62,245 nucleotides of DNA from Rostrohypoxylon terebratum (taxonomy: Eukaryota; Ascomycota; Sordariomycetes; Xylariales; Hypoxylaceae). The stretch lies in assembly GCA_022497145.1 (NCBI GenBank), contig MU385996.1, forward strand, positions 1 to 62,245, in the 5' to 3' direction. The notes under the pieces were generated by a model. The model was not told the DNA's origin, did not search any database, and was given only the letters and a program-made list of their open reading frames with translations. Position numbers and translations under genes: made by a program. This document shows, in pieces, positions 47,921 to 57,398 of the stretch; the stretch's first letter is position 1, and the number at the start of each line of letters is the position of its first letter.

Positions 47921-49902
47921 CATGGCCGATCGATGCACTAAACTTTAAGGTTGTGCCCGAGTTCGCGGGTACGCTGGTAAAGAATTTGATTAGTAGAAGT
48001 CTAGGTAGTATCCATTATCCATTAGGATTCATAGTGCGCTTTTAGGTCTCAGCTTCCTCACAAGCCCTTTTCTCTTTCATCTTCACCCACATATGTTATT
48101 GTCTCCTGCTTCCACCCCCTCGTAAAGCGAATCCACTTACGACTGCAGGGGAATTGGCGATGGGTTTTCGAGACGTGCATCGTTTAGGATGAGTTGATGA
48201 ATAAAAAATTGACATCTATATGATGTCATTCTTTAAAGGCAATAGTTTCCGAAGACAAACCCAGCAGATTCCAGCGGCAACCTGCCTCGCTCTATATTGC
48301 ATCCATTGATCAAATATTATACATCACCGTTCAAATCATCCATCTCGTTTATCATCAGCATGATCACGATATCACTCATCTCATGGCGCTACGCAAGAGA
48401 GAAAAAAAAACGCACGCAAAACGGCAAAAGGGGAATCAAAAGAATGAAATATGAGGCTCGCTCTGAGTTGACAGCGACCTCACCCCTGTCTTGACACGGC
48501 TCGCTCGTTTTCACCCGCATGCGAATGAGGCAAATAAATTTTCTTTCCGGGTTCCAAATCACATCCCTCTCCTTTTGCTGCTAAGCACGAAACAAACTTT
48601 AGCCGCACTATAGTAGAAAATCAAATAAATGGTGTATGTGCTCTCAATTGCTAATCAAGTCATCTGTTTGATATCCATAAAGCTGTGCAACGACCGGTAT
48701 AACGGGCGATTGGTGACAATTACGATGTCTGCGTCCGTGCGCTCTATGGCGCACTACTGTCTGCCGGTTTAAGCCCACGGGTACCTACATCAACGCTCCC
48801 AATCAGGTAAGTAGGCCAGTTACAACACTTATAACCGGTCTGATTGGTTTACTTCGATGTAATGGCTGAAATTAGGTGTGTGGTGCGCAAGAATAGGTGA
48901 TCCTTAGGTACCTAGGTAATAGACCCTGTAGGAGGTTTATCAAGTTGACTACTACCCGTGGACCTATCAAAGCTCTAAATGCAATAAAAAATGAGAGTTC
49001 CTAGGTATCCAGTATACAAAAAAACCATGAGGCTACCTATTCAGACCTGTCTTTAAGTAACTATGTACAATACCTAGGGGCTTAGTTTTTCCTATAAGGG
49101 GGCCCCGGTTGTGACCTCGTAGGGCAAATCCGTGCAATTTGGTTGGTTTTAACACTAAAGGACGATAGAATTGTCCAAAGTCCGATGCATGCGGTACCGC
49201 ACAACGAATGTATGTACTTAAGTTTTAAGATGCAACTTATCTTAATAATCATAGGCCATTTTGGGGAACCACAGCATGCTCGGACATATTCTACCAATCA
49301 ATGGATGTAAGTGCGAGTGTTGCACGGGACAATCGTACGATATGATTTTAGTATTGAATGAGTTTGGAGCAATAGTGGTTTTTCAGCTTGCTAAGGCGTA
49401 AGGCACGCAAGAACCGCAAATAGCAATCAATCACGACTAGACGAGCCATACAGCCGCTACCTCACACCGCATGTCGGAAGTTAGAAGTGCATTAGGCTAT
49501 GGTATTGGATGACGTCTAGGTTAACGGAGTCATTACTACTGCCGACGGCCACGGGTCGTCCCGTTTACATGATAAGTGTATCAGCTCGTTAGATACTAGG
49601 AGTAGGTACTAAGCAAGGGAATCATGACATAACGTCGGCTATTAGTGGGAACGAACGGCGTCCATGCGCTGAGCGAAGATCCACTCCGGGATACCTGCGG
49701 GGTATGCTTCTTGTGGATGACTAGTTTCTCCTTGCGGTCTCGGACTTTTACTGGGTCTAAAAAGTAGTAGTTATCTACACAAAAAAAACAACAAACAAGC
49801 TGCGCCGGCTAGTTTTGTAATACAAGACATAATAACTCCTTGTACCGTTTCTAAGCAGGAACTTTTTTTAACCTGCCGCTCATGATATCAGCGTATTAGA
49901 TT
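47921..49902. other. intergenic region upstream of the hydroxyacid dehydrogenase
   Basis: No gene recognised. About 48440-48500 resembles, on the minus strand, the 3' flank of copies C and D of the small-protein family (GTCAAGACAG...GTCAACTCAG), possibly a fifth trace. Repeated GTACCTAGG steps occur at about 48905-48920. The last few hundred bases serve as upstream region of the gene at 49903. Confidence 0.4.
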
Positions 49903-51165
49903 ATGAAGACTCTGGCAGCCAAGCTAAAAATAGCCATACTTAATGGAAAGCTAATGAGGGTTCCTCATCCTGGTCCGTCTACTTGGGCTCGATGTCCTAA
50001 ACTATGCGTGAGATCAATAGCAACTCAGACTAAGCCGGCAATGGCTATTCTCGACGATTATTTGGACATTGCCAAGCCCCATTTTAGTCACATCCCCTCA
50101 TCCCAACTTTCCATCACCGCCTTCCACGACAGCCTCCCAGCTTTCAACCACCCACACACCAGCGCAGCTGAGAAGCAGGCCATCATCGACCGGCTAAAGC
50201 CCTTCACAATCATCTCATCCATGCGGGAGCGCACGCCTTTCCCTGGCGACCTACTCCACGCTCTCCCCAACCTCAAGCTCTTGCTCGCTACAGGAACCCA
50301 ATTCGAAACTTTCGACCTACCCACTGCTTCGGCGCTCGGAATCCGCGTCGCGGCTGCACCCGGCCGGGGTCGCACGGACGGGAAGCCATCGTCCCGACCG
50401 CCGCGCCCAAAGCTGGATATCAAGAAAGGCGGCAGCCACCCGACGACGCAGCACGCATGGGCCCTGATCCTTGCGCTCGCGCGCAACGTCGCCGCCGATG
50501 ACGCGGCAATGAAGAGTCCGGCCAAAGCCTGGCAATCGCAACTCGCGCTCGGACTCACAGGCACGACCCTCGGCGTAGTGGGTCTTGGGCGGCTCGGCGC
50601 GGCGGTGGCTCGTGTCGGGTGCTTGGCGTGGGGAATGCGGGTCCTGTGCTGGAGCGAAAACCTGACGCAGGAAAGAGCGAATCGGAAGGCGGAGGAGATG
50701 GGGTTGCCTGTTTCGGGTGGGTACGCGTTAGAGCCCGGGCAGCCGACTTTTAGGGCGGTTGGGAAGGAGGAGTTGTTTCGGTCGGCGGATGTGGTTAGTT
50801 TGCATTACGTGCTCAGCGAGAGGTCGCGCGGGATTGTGGGGGAGAGGGAGTTGGGTTGGATGAAGAAGTCGGCGATGCTTGTGAATACGTCGAGAGGGCC
50901 GTTGATTGATAGCGAGGCGTTGTATGATGCGTTGGAAAACGGGAGAATACGGGGTGCGGCGTTAGACGTGTTTGACATTGAGCCCTTGCCGGCTGAGAGT
51001 CCGTGGAGGTCGACGGAATGGGGCACTCAGGGGAGGAGCAATCTAATTATTACACCTCATATGGGATATGTTGAGGATGGAATTATGCATACGTGGTATG
51101 AGGAGACAGCCGAGAACTTAGAGCGGTGGCTTCGAGGCGACGCGCTTCTTCATGGCCTCAATTAG
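49903..51165 (+). CDS. D-isomer-specific 2-hydroxyacid dehydrogenase
   Basis: NAD(P)-dependent D-2-hydroxyacid dehydrogenase, 420 aa, one exon; the substrate cannot be read from sequence (glyoxylate/hydroxypyruvate reductase-like enzymes are the nearest type). The nucleotide-binding motif GLGRLG is at 227-232. The catalytic Arg331 (NTSRGP), Glu360 (DVFDIEP) and His386 (TPHMGY) are all present. The segment GRGRTDG...LDIKKGGSHPTTQHAWALI is typical of a fungal subgroup. The first 46 residues (MKTLAAKLK...WARCPKLCVRSIATQ) are basic, lack acids and could be a mitochondrial targeting peptide; a second ATG at 50041 begins MAILDDYLDIAKP, where family alignments usually start. So either dual targeting or a later start is possible. 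It stands alone in gene-poor DNA and is more GC-rich than its flanks. Confidence 0.9.
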   Translation: MKTLAAKLKIAILNGKLMRVPHPGPSTWARCPKLCVRSIATQTKPAMAILDDYLDIAKPHFSHIPSSQLSITAFHDSLPAFNHPHTSAAEKQAIIDRLKPFTIISSMRERTPFPGDLLHALPNLKLLLATGTQFETFDLPTASALGIRVAAAPGRGRTDGKPSSRPPRPKLDIKKGGSHPTTQHAWALILALARNVAADDAAMKSPAKAWQSQLALGLTGTTLGVVGLGRLGAAVARVGCLAWGMRVLCWSENLTQERANRKAEEMGLPVSGGYALEPGQPTFRAVGKEELFRSADVVSLHYVLSERSRGIVGERELGWMKKSAMLVNTSRGPLIDSEALYDALENGRIRGAALDVFDIEPLPAESPWRSTEWGTQGRSNLIITPHMGYVEDGIMHTWYEETAENLERWLRGDALLHGLN

Positions 51166-52580
51166 ACAATACTTGTGGTCGGATATACTAGCTGAGTACT
51201 TCGTATTGGATGTACAGTACTGTGTAAGTAGAGACACATTCCTTGAAAGCCCAGTCAGTGTCCAATAGCTAGATTTCAAAAAACTGGAAGCCACAACGAA
51301 TAGCTAACATTATGAGCTATACTCAGGGCGTATGATAGCCGAATAACCCTATAGCGTATCCATGTTGGTCCTTTTAATGAGGGTTTGATACGCAATGTAA
51401 ACGAAGTGCCTACTTACCTACTATTCAACTAACTAGCAAATGGGTTTCCCATACAATTTCAGGTCGGGTGTATTAGCAAAATGGCGCCATGGCGGCCACA
51501 TAAACTACCTAGTAGGTTACGCTAATTAGCAAATACGTGCCATTCTACTCTATGTATTTCCACAGGGTCAGAATACGGGTGGATATTATGAGGTTAGAAA
51601 CTATGGCGGTATAGGGGAATTTTTCTAGCTTCGAAGATAATATGCCTACGCCAACTAAGGGAATTATTACCACCTCATGCAGGACCGACATTCAACCACT
51701 TAGTGATTGTTATGCCTGACATGGAACATTTCGTACGTTCTATTCGGAGAGGACAGGGTCGCCGAAGATGATAATGGTTTGCATCCCTATTGTATAGGAA
51801 TATCTATCAAATGGCTTCGAAGTACATAATATATGTGACATGGCATTTAATACAAGATATCAACTCTGATTTACCAAGTAACCTAATTACCAAGTAATAT
51901 TTGTGCTCAGATGTTTGCAATACCAAAAGTGATTTCCAGTAAATACCGATATCTACATACCAATATAAGCAAAAATTGATTGAATCTATTCCATTGTAAC
52001 TTAATCACAGTCCAGTCACTGATTTGGTAATTCGTCAGTGGTGCTAATGTGCCACTTATGAATATAAAAGAGAATTAAGTGTCAATAAGAACTCCCATCT
52101 CAGTTACTTTTCATTATACCAACATATATGGGTGGCAATGTATAATGCGATGTATTAGTAAGTACCTACTACTAGCCCAGGTGGTTACCGCGATGTGAAG
52201 ATATTTGATTTTGATAAGTTACCTACTTCTACAGAATTTCAAAAACTAAAGTTTTACCCTAAGTCACCTCTACCTTTTTCTCTGATGTGAACGAATAAGT
52301 AGGCGAGGATTCACGTCAGAATTGTCGATATAGGTAGTGACTAGGTGTCTTCATCAGATTATTCACGAGTCAATTGTTAGATATAAAAGGCATTGGGCGA
52401 TACTGATTCACCATTCGTTTCTATGGCAGTAATAAATTATGGCCAATAAAGTAATACTGTAAACCCGGTACCTATGGAATATTTCTATATATGTAGTAGT
52501 CGAATATCTCCTCTAATCTCTCTACACCATTCCATTGAACACCACAATCCTGCAATACAGAACCCTTGGTCGATATCACG
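51166..52580. other. intergenic region with TATA box
   Basis: About 1.4 kb without a recognised gene. TATAAAA at 52382-52388, about 190 bp before the next ATG, is the likely core promoter of the plus-strand gene; another TATAAAA is near 52065. Confidence 0.45.
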
Positions 52581-53363
52581 ATGTCTGGGCAGCGCCACCA
52601 CCACCACCAACATCACCGCCATCACCAGCCTCGAGATGAGCGTCCACCCGTTATCCAAAACAGAGCCTATGAGCATCAATCCGGTATGGTTAGACGTGAG
52701 ATTTCCACAGCAGCTGACGAAATAGAGCATACCGTTGTCCAGAACTTGCGTGCTATCTTTACAAGACCACAAAGAGAGCAGATAGCTTTTTTGATTCAGT
52801 CATGTCGAAGCATCGACCTTGATTTAAGCTCATGCCCACAAGAACAAATTCCTCTCATATACAGAAACTGGATCCGCCGCTACCATCTATTCTTCTCTAC
52901 CACAAAGGAAGATAGAGTACTGTACCTGCATAACCTACGAAAGCAGTTTGAGGGACGCTCTAACGCTGATGCGAGTTTTCGAATGGCTACACACTCCTTA
53001 CCTAACTATGAGAATTTTGTTCGCAGCATCCGGACGAACATGTACCAGGACGCGCTCGATGGTAGCTGGTTCTCTTGGTGGAACCGGGCGCTCAGAGCTA
53101 TGGCAAGCGCAAATGGCATAAGCCGGAACGATCAACTGCGATGGGATCAGGATTTGATACGCCACTTGATGGAATACGAGATCATCAGAAACGTGGACGC
53201 CAACGTTGGATCCGTAAAACTCCCACCTATTTTGAGTGACAGTCAAGGGCCTCAGGGTAGCCTACCACCTGTCACTCAGGTAATGAGAGGAAACATCAGT
53301 GGGAACTCCGGCTCTCCGAGTTACGGAAGCTCAAGCCAGAGCAATGCGGGGAGCAGCCGTTGA
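52581..53363 (+). CDS. unknown protein with W-F-x-W-W motif (copy 1)
   Basis: Not a recognised family; 260 aa in one exon. The ATG at 52581 is used because the frame extends upstream only from TTG. The N-terminus is His-rich (MSGQRHHHHQHHRHHQPRDE), and the C-terminus is a Gly/Ser-rich tail (about 230-260). Between them is a predicted helical region (about 35-210) with NWIRRYHLF, VLYLHNLRKQF and DGSWFSWWNRALRAM. The protein at 54398-55036 on the opposite strand shares, in order, W-[IV]-x-[KR]-R-Y-x-L-F, YL-x-NL and [SN]-W-F-x-W-W, so the two are distant relatives. No signal peptide or membrane segment. The intact frame and a TATA box support a real gene; function is unknown. Confidence 0.65.
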   Translation: MSGQRHHHHQHHRHHQPRDERPPVIQNRAYEHQSGMVRREISTAADEIEHTVVQNLRAIFTRPQREQIAFLIQSCRSIDLDLSSCPQEQIPLIYRNWIRRYHLFFSTTKEDRVLYLHNLRKQFEGRSNADASFRMATHSLPNYENFVRSIRTNMYQDALDGSWFSWWNRALRAMASANGISRNDQLRWDQDLIRHLMEYEIIRNVDANVGSVKLPPILSDSQGPQGSLPPVTQVMRGNISGNSGSPSYGSSSQSNAGSSR

Positions 53364-53700
53364 CAATCTAGCCATCGAAGTTACAGCAGCTGGGATGATC
53401 GTGGGAACTAATTTTCAGCATTTCTCTTGGATAACCCTAGGTACGAAGTCGGGGAGGGGATGATTTCGTTTTGGTATTCCGGCTTAGGTTAATTGTTTAT
53501 GTAAACTAGGGAATATGAGGTCTCTTATTTTTTCTTCGGGGCGAAAAGTAATTAATAGCGGAACAGACAAAATGTACAAAAAAGATTGGTTATTTATAGG
53601 TACATACCAGGTATCATGAAAAGAAGTATGGGTCTGTTTGCCTGAATTACAGGCAGCTATGTGTTCTTCTTCGCCTACTGGGTACCTAGAATTAGATACC

Positions 53701-54112
53701 TGTGACGAACCTATACTTAGGCTTAGTAAGTATAGCTTCATAAGGGGGTCTTGATTTTAAGGTAACAGTAATCGTAGAGGTCAAGTGTAATCAATCAAGT
53801 GTGTTCGTCAGAGAGGCTTGGAGTCCTCTCCCTACTCGTAGTGAATAGACTTAGATTGATAACTAAAGAACTGAAACGAATGACTAGATACATGAGGGCT
53901 TGCCATGTTTATATAGATGTCTTCTCCTTCCTCCTTTCTGGGTATCTGAGGTTATCGTGATCTGGTTGATCTAATTGATCTAATGATCTGGTAGACGCTC
54001 TAGATCAGTTAGATCAATAGATCATTCTACGCCGCGGTTTAACCGTGATTGGTTTATGGGGTTCCACTCCTTGGGTGCTCCAGGTGGCCGCCTGTCGGTT
54101 GGTTTGTGACAC
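53701..54112. mobile_element. solo LTR with 5-bp target duplication
   Basis: The 412-bp sequence begins TGTGACGAAC and ends TTTGTGACAC and is bracketed by ATACC at 53696-53700 and 54113-54117. Its first 92 bases are identical to 62154-62245. No internal coding region lies beside it, so it is a solo LTR left by recombination. Inside are a TATA box (TTTATATA, 53908-53915) and a GATC-rich imperfect inverted repeat (about 53965-54022). Whether the terminal A belongs to the LTR (TG...CA ends with a 4-bp TACC duplication) or to the duplication cannot be decided. Orientation is read from the TG end and the TATA box as plus. Confidence 0.85.
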
Positions 54113-54397
54113 ATACCTAATTGAATCTCGCATATTCCTTTTGGTTAAGCCTACCACCTGGCGAAACCTCTCAATGAAGGGAGTAATAAATCAACAATTG
54201 CACCTCCAATCTTACAAAAGCTCATTAGCACTATGTTTGTCAATACCTATTGATTACCAACTGTTGCTTAAATCCAAAGAAATTGCATCTATTTCCCTAC
54301 ATGGAGTTCCTTGATGAATGCCTTGCGGGCGCGCTATTCTTAGTAAAACTCAGGCGCCCTGCTGTTATCTTCTAACCTACCTAGTAAAAGTCCAACG

Positions 54398-55036
54398 CTA
54401 TAGTTGTACAATAGCTCCTCCGCCTAAATCCAAGGGGATCTTAGTTCTTTCCAGAAGCATCCGGTCCTCATCCAAGATTCGTTGCTCTTTATTGCAATCT
54501 ACTCGTAAAAAGCCGTGTCGCCTAGAGGTATACCACCAGACGAACCAATTATCATCAGGATTTGTGGGGACATCGCCCTCAGAAGTAAGCAGGCGGAAGA
54601 TATGAATTCCTGGAAGGAAGTACGCTAGATACAGACCATCATTCTGCATACCTATATTGCGCCATTCGATAAGATTCTTTAGGTACCAGCTTTGTTCAGA
54701 TAAATGCAAAGCCTTGAAGAGCTTGTATCTCTTGAGAACCCACCACACTTGAGTCCCTAAAGCATTATAGTTGTAAATGGTGCCAAGGATCTGACACAAA
54801 ATAATGAATATTTCCATTTTATCCTCTATACTTAACTTTTTGATCCGTCGGATTTCGATGCAGATAAGTTGGGTACACGATCTCAATTGGTCCTCACTTA
54901 GCTGAGCTTTGTTCTCCTTTGCGGTAATCTGGGGCATTCTTTGGATAAGCTGACGGTGCCGCTTCGTGACTTCACCGAGAAACGATTTGCGTACCTCCTC
55001 GGCGACTCTCTCCTGGATGTAGTGTGTTTGATACAT
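54398..55036 (-). CDS. unknown protein with W-F-x-W-W motif (copy 2)
   Basis: Not a recognised family; 212 aa in one exon from the ATG at 55036 (MYQTHYIQERVAEEV...). It is largely helical and basic, with LKRYKLF, SWYLKNLIEW and DDNWFVWWYTSRRHGF matching, in the same order, segments of the plus-strand protein at 52581-53363. It lacks that protein's His-rich head and Gly/Ser tail. The two genes converge, with the solo LTR between their stops. No signal peptide or clear membrane segment; the hydrophobic IEIFIILCQILGTIY-like stretch is short and more likely buried. The intact frame suggests a functional gene. Confidence 0.6.
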   Translation of the reverse strand: MYQTHYIQERVAEEVRKSFLGEVTKRHRQLIQRMPQITAKENKAQLSEDQLRSCTQLICIEIRRIKKLSIEDKMEIFIILCQILGTIYNYNALGTQVWWVLKRYKLFKALHLSEQSWYLKNLIEWRNIGMQNDGLYLAYFLPGIHIFRLLTSEGDVPTNPDDNWFVWWYTSRRHGFLRVDCNKEQRILDEDRMLLERTKIPLDLGGGAIVQL

Positions 55037-56080
55037 TGTATGTAAGGTCTAAGAGTAGAAAAGATGTATTCAAATTAATCTTATCAGGACCCTTTTGAAG
55101 CTATCTAGTTCTACTCTAATGTAACTTCTCTAGTAATCTACCAGATAATACCCAGCGTAGAATACCTAGTGCTCCACGTTCAAGACGTTATGGAGAGAAG
55201 CTTATACCTAGGTCAGACAGATCAAGATATCTATCTGCACTCGGTTCAAAATCTCAACCACCTGATTGAGTGATTGTCTCGATACTAACCTAAAGAAGCT
55301 TGTCTTCTTTTTCTGTAGGCAATGTTGAGAGTTCTTAGTGGATGAGTGCTTTGTTGCTAGATGGGGGGTAGGCATATAGAGAAAAATCACAAATCAGAGA
55401 AATGGACATTTGTGATAAAATATTAATAATCAGCAAAGAGAAATGTGCGACTTTTATATGATTGTTAATAGACTTGTCGAATACATGAGATACGGCTAAT
55501 CGGACCTCATTCCGTACTTTCTTTGTTTTCCCTGTCCTGTCCTTTTTTCTACACCTAAACAACTTTTTTTACGCCAGTGGGTATAGACGGAAGCCGTGAT
55601 GCCCTCAGAAAGACTAAACGAAACTATAGAAAAGTCTGATCTTCTGAATGATTGACTAATCTCAGAAAATGACTAAGATTCGAAATGTATATCGGTGTTG
55701 GCTCTAGAATGGGATCATGGCAATGTTGCAACATATGCTGCGTAAAAAAGGGGGCGGGAGCAGGGATATATTTTATCTAGGAGTAGTGGCTCCACCTTCT
55801 TGCGCGTGTACATCTTCCAACACCTAGTTGTTACTGACAATGGATGGCTATTAGACTCAGTCACCTGCACTTAACTATCTAGAACTGCTCAACAGAGGCT
55901 CGGCGATCCTCTCTAAGCCTTTAAAGGCATTGTGAAACGAGCAAACTCAGTGCGAAAGTCGAAAACTCCCCCCATACGACGGTAAAGCAAGCATCTTTCT
56001 TGCTCCTGTCGAAGAAAAGCCGCGATAGATCATCTGTTGCGGGTGAGCAAACCTATCACCTACTCAAGCCAATGCCGCGG
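55037..56080. other. intergenic region downstream of the Gag-like ORF
   Basis: About 1 kb without a recognised gene. If the ORF at 56081-56713 were part of a full Copia element, protease, integrase and reverse transcriptase would be encoded here on the minus strand; none is visible. Confidence 0.55.
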
Positions 56081-56713
56081 CTAAGCGCGACTAAATTGGA
56101 TGCCATGATGTCGGTCCAGCCACGAAGCGTGCCGGATCTGCGCCTGGAGGGAGTGCCAGTCCAAATGGCCCTCCTCAAAGTCTTCCTGGAGCTGAGCATG
56201 CCAGAGCGGGAACCTATTTCTTAGCGCGTTCATCATGAAAATAACCTTTGCCTTGGACGGCAAGACTATATCACGCTCGGCGAGTCTCACGCAAGTGCGG
56301 TGAAAGCTGATATTGAAGTCGCAGATGGTTTGCTTCTCTCCCACAGAAGCATTAGTGATGTCGTTGAGAAGTTCAGTAGTGGTGCGGTGCGGGAGTTTCC
56401 TCGCTACAGCATGTACCAAGTCCCACAAGATCTTAGGATCTGTCTCGGTATCGGGGTCCCAGCCAGTAGCTTCCACATCGTCCCAGGCTCTTCCGATCGA
56501 TTCAGTGATCAGAGACATCGCCCGCTTACGGCGGTGATTGTACTGAACCTTATCATCCTTGTGGATTGGCTCTTCAGCTGTACCGTCGAAGAAGTCCTCG
56601 AGTCCGCAGTATCTAGCATGCTCTAGGATGTAGTGTCGCCATTCCCGGAAGTTGGATTCTCCCTGAAGTTCCGGAAGATCGGATGTGCGAGCCGACCTGA
56701 CTACGGCCGCCAT
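56081..56713 (-). CDS. Copia-type Gag-like protein, no pol
   Basis: An intact 210-aa frame from ATG (MAAVVRSARTSDLPELQG). It has the layout of Ty1/copia Gag polypeptides (UBN2/retrotran_gag type): LQGESNFREWRHYILEHARY near the start, AMSLITESIGRAWDDVEATG, DPKILWDLVHAVARK, TTTELLNDITNASVGEKQTICDFN, CVRLAERDI and a final FEEGHLDWHSLQAQI. No CCHC zinc knuckle follows and no pol frame lies downstream. The frame extends upstream to 56833 only from TTG. It is either a truncated element whose gag has stayed open or a Gag co-opted as a host gene; sequence alone does not decide. No stops or frameshifts are seen within it. Confidence 0.65.
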   Translation of the reverse strand: MAAVVRSARTSDLPELQGESNFREWRHYILEHARYCGLEDFFDGTAEEPIHKDDKVQYNHRRKRAMSLITESIGRAWDDVEATGWDPDTETDPKILWDLVHAVARKLPHRTTTELLNDITNASVGEKQTICDFNISFHRTCVRLAERDIVLPSKAKVIFMMNALRNRFPLWHAQLQEDFEEGHLDWHSLQAQIRHASWLDRHHGIQFSRA

Positions 56714-57398
56714 CTTTGAAGTGCCCGAAATTGGCGACTCTGAGAAAAGTGACAGCACTTGAAGGATGGCTCGGACCGGGCCACTAGATCTCGAGAGTAG
56801 TCCTTCAGATTTTGTTATTTGTGAAGGAAGCAAGGGTACACCGGCTTAGACGGTACCTATTCAGGTAGAATCTAGGAAAATTAATGAATTATTCCTTTCT
56901 TCGCATAAAATAAATATCAGTACAAATCGAACTTTCATACCTATAATATACGCAGAAAGTACGCGAAAATTGTGATGTAATCGTTCAAATTTAAGCGTAC
57001 GAGTTCGCTGATTTATTGTCGCCTTGCTTAGCGAGTGGTGTGAGGAAGGAAGAATTGTTTTCCAGGACCCAGAGGCCGGGCCAAATACATATACACTTTG
57101 TAGCTGGTTGTGCGCCAGTGCTAGCAAGCAGTCTGCAAGATAGTACGGTGCGAAAGGTGAAATAAACGGTGGTTTAACTAATGGTTGCCGGGCTTCAAGA
57201 CAGTAAGTATTTCCAATCACAAGCATGGGCCCTCAGATATACAAGGCACCAAGTCACTTCATAGACGACTCTCTGTCATTGGTTACTAATAAATATATTT
57301 TCAATCATTATACACTAATTTCCATCATACAACATTATACACACTGTAGTATACATACAACACGCCTTTATCTACTATCCACTCGAAATATCGCGTAC
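56714..57398. other. spacer between dim-2 and the Gag-like ORF
   Basis: No gene recognised. AT-rich; the right part contains the dim-2 3' end. Could include the Gag-like ORF promoter (AT-rich block 56880-56960). Confidence 0.45.
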
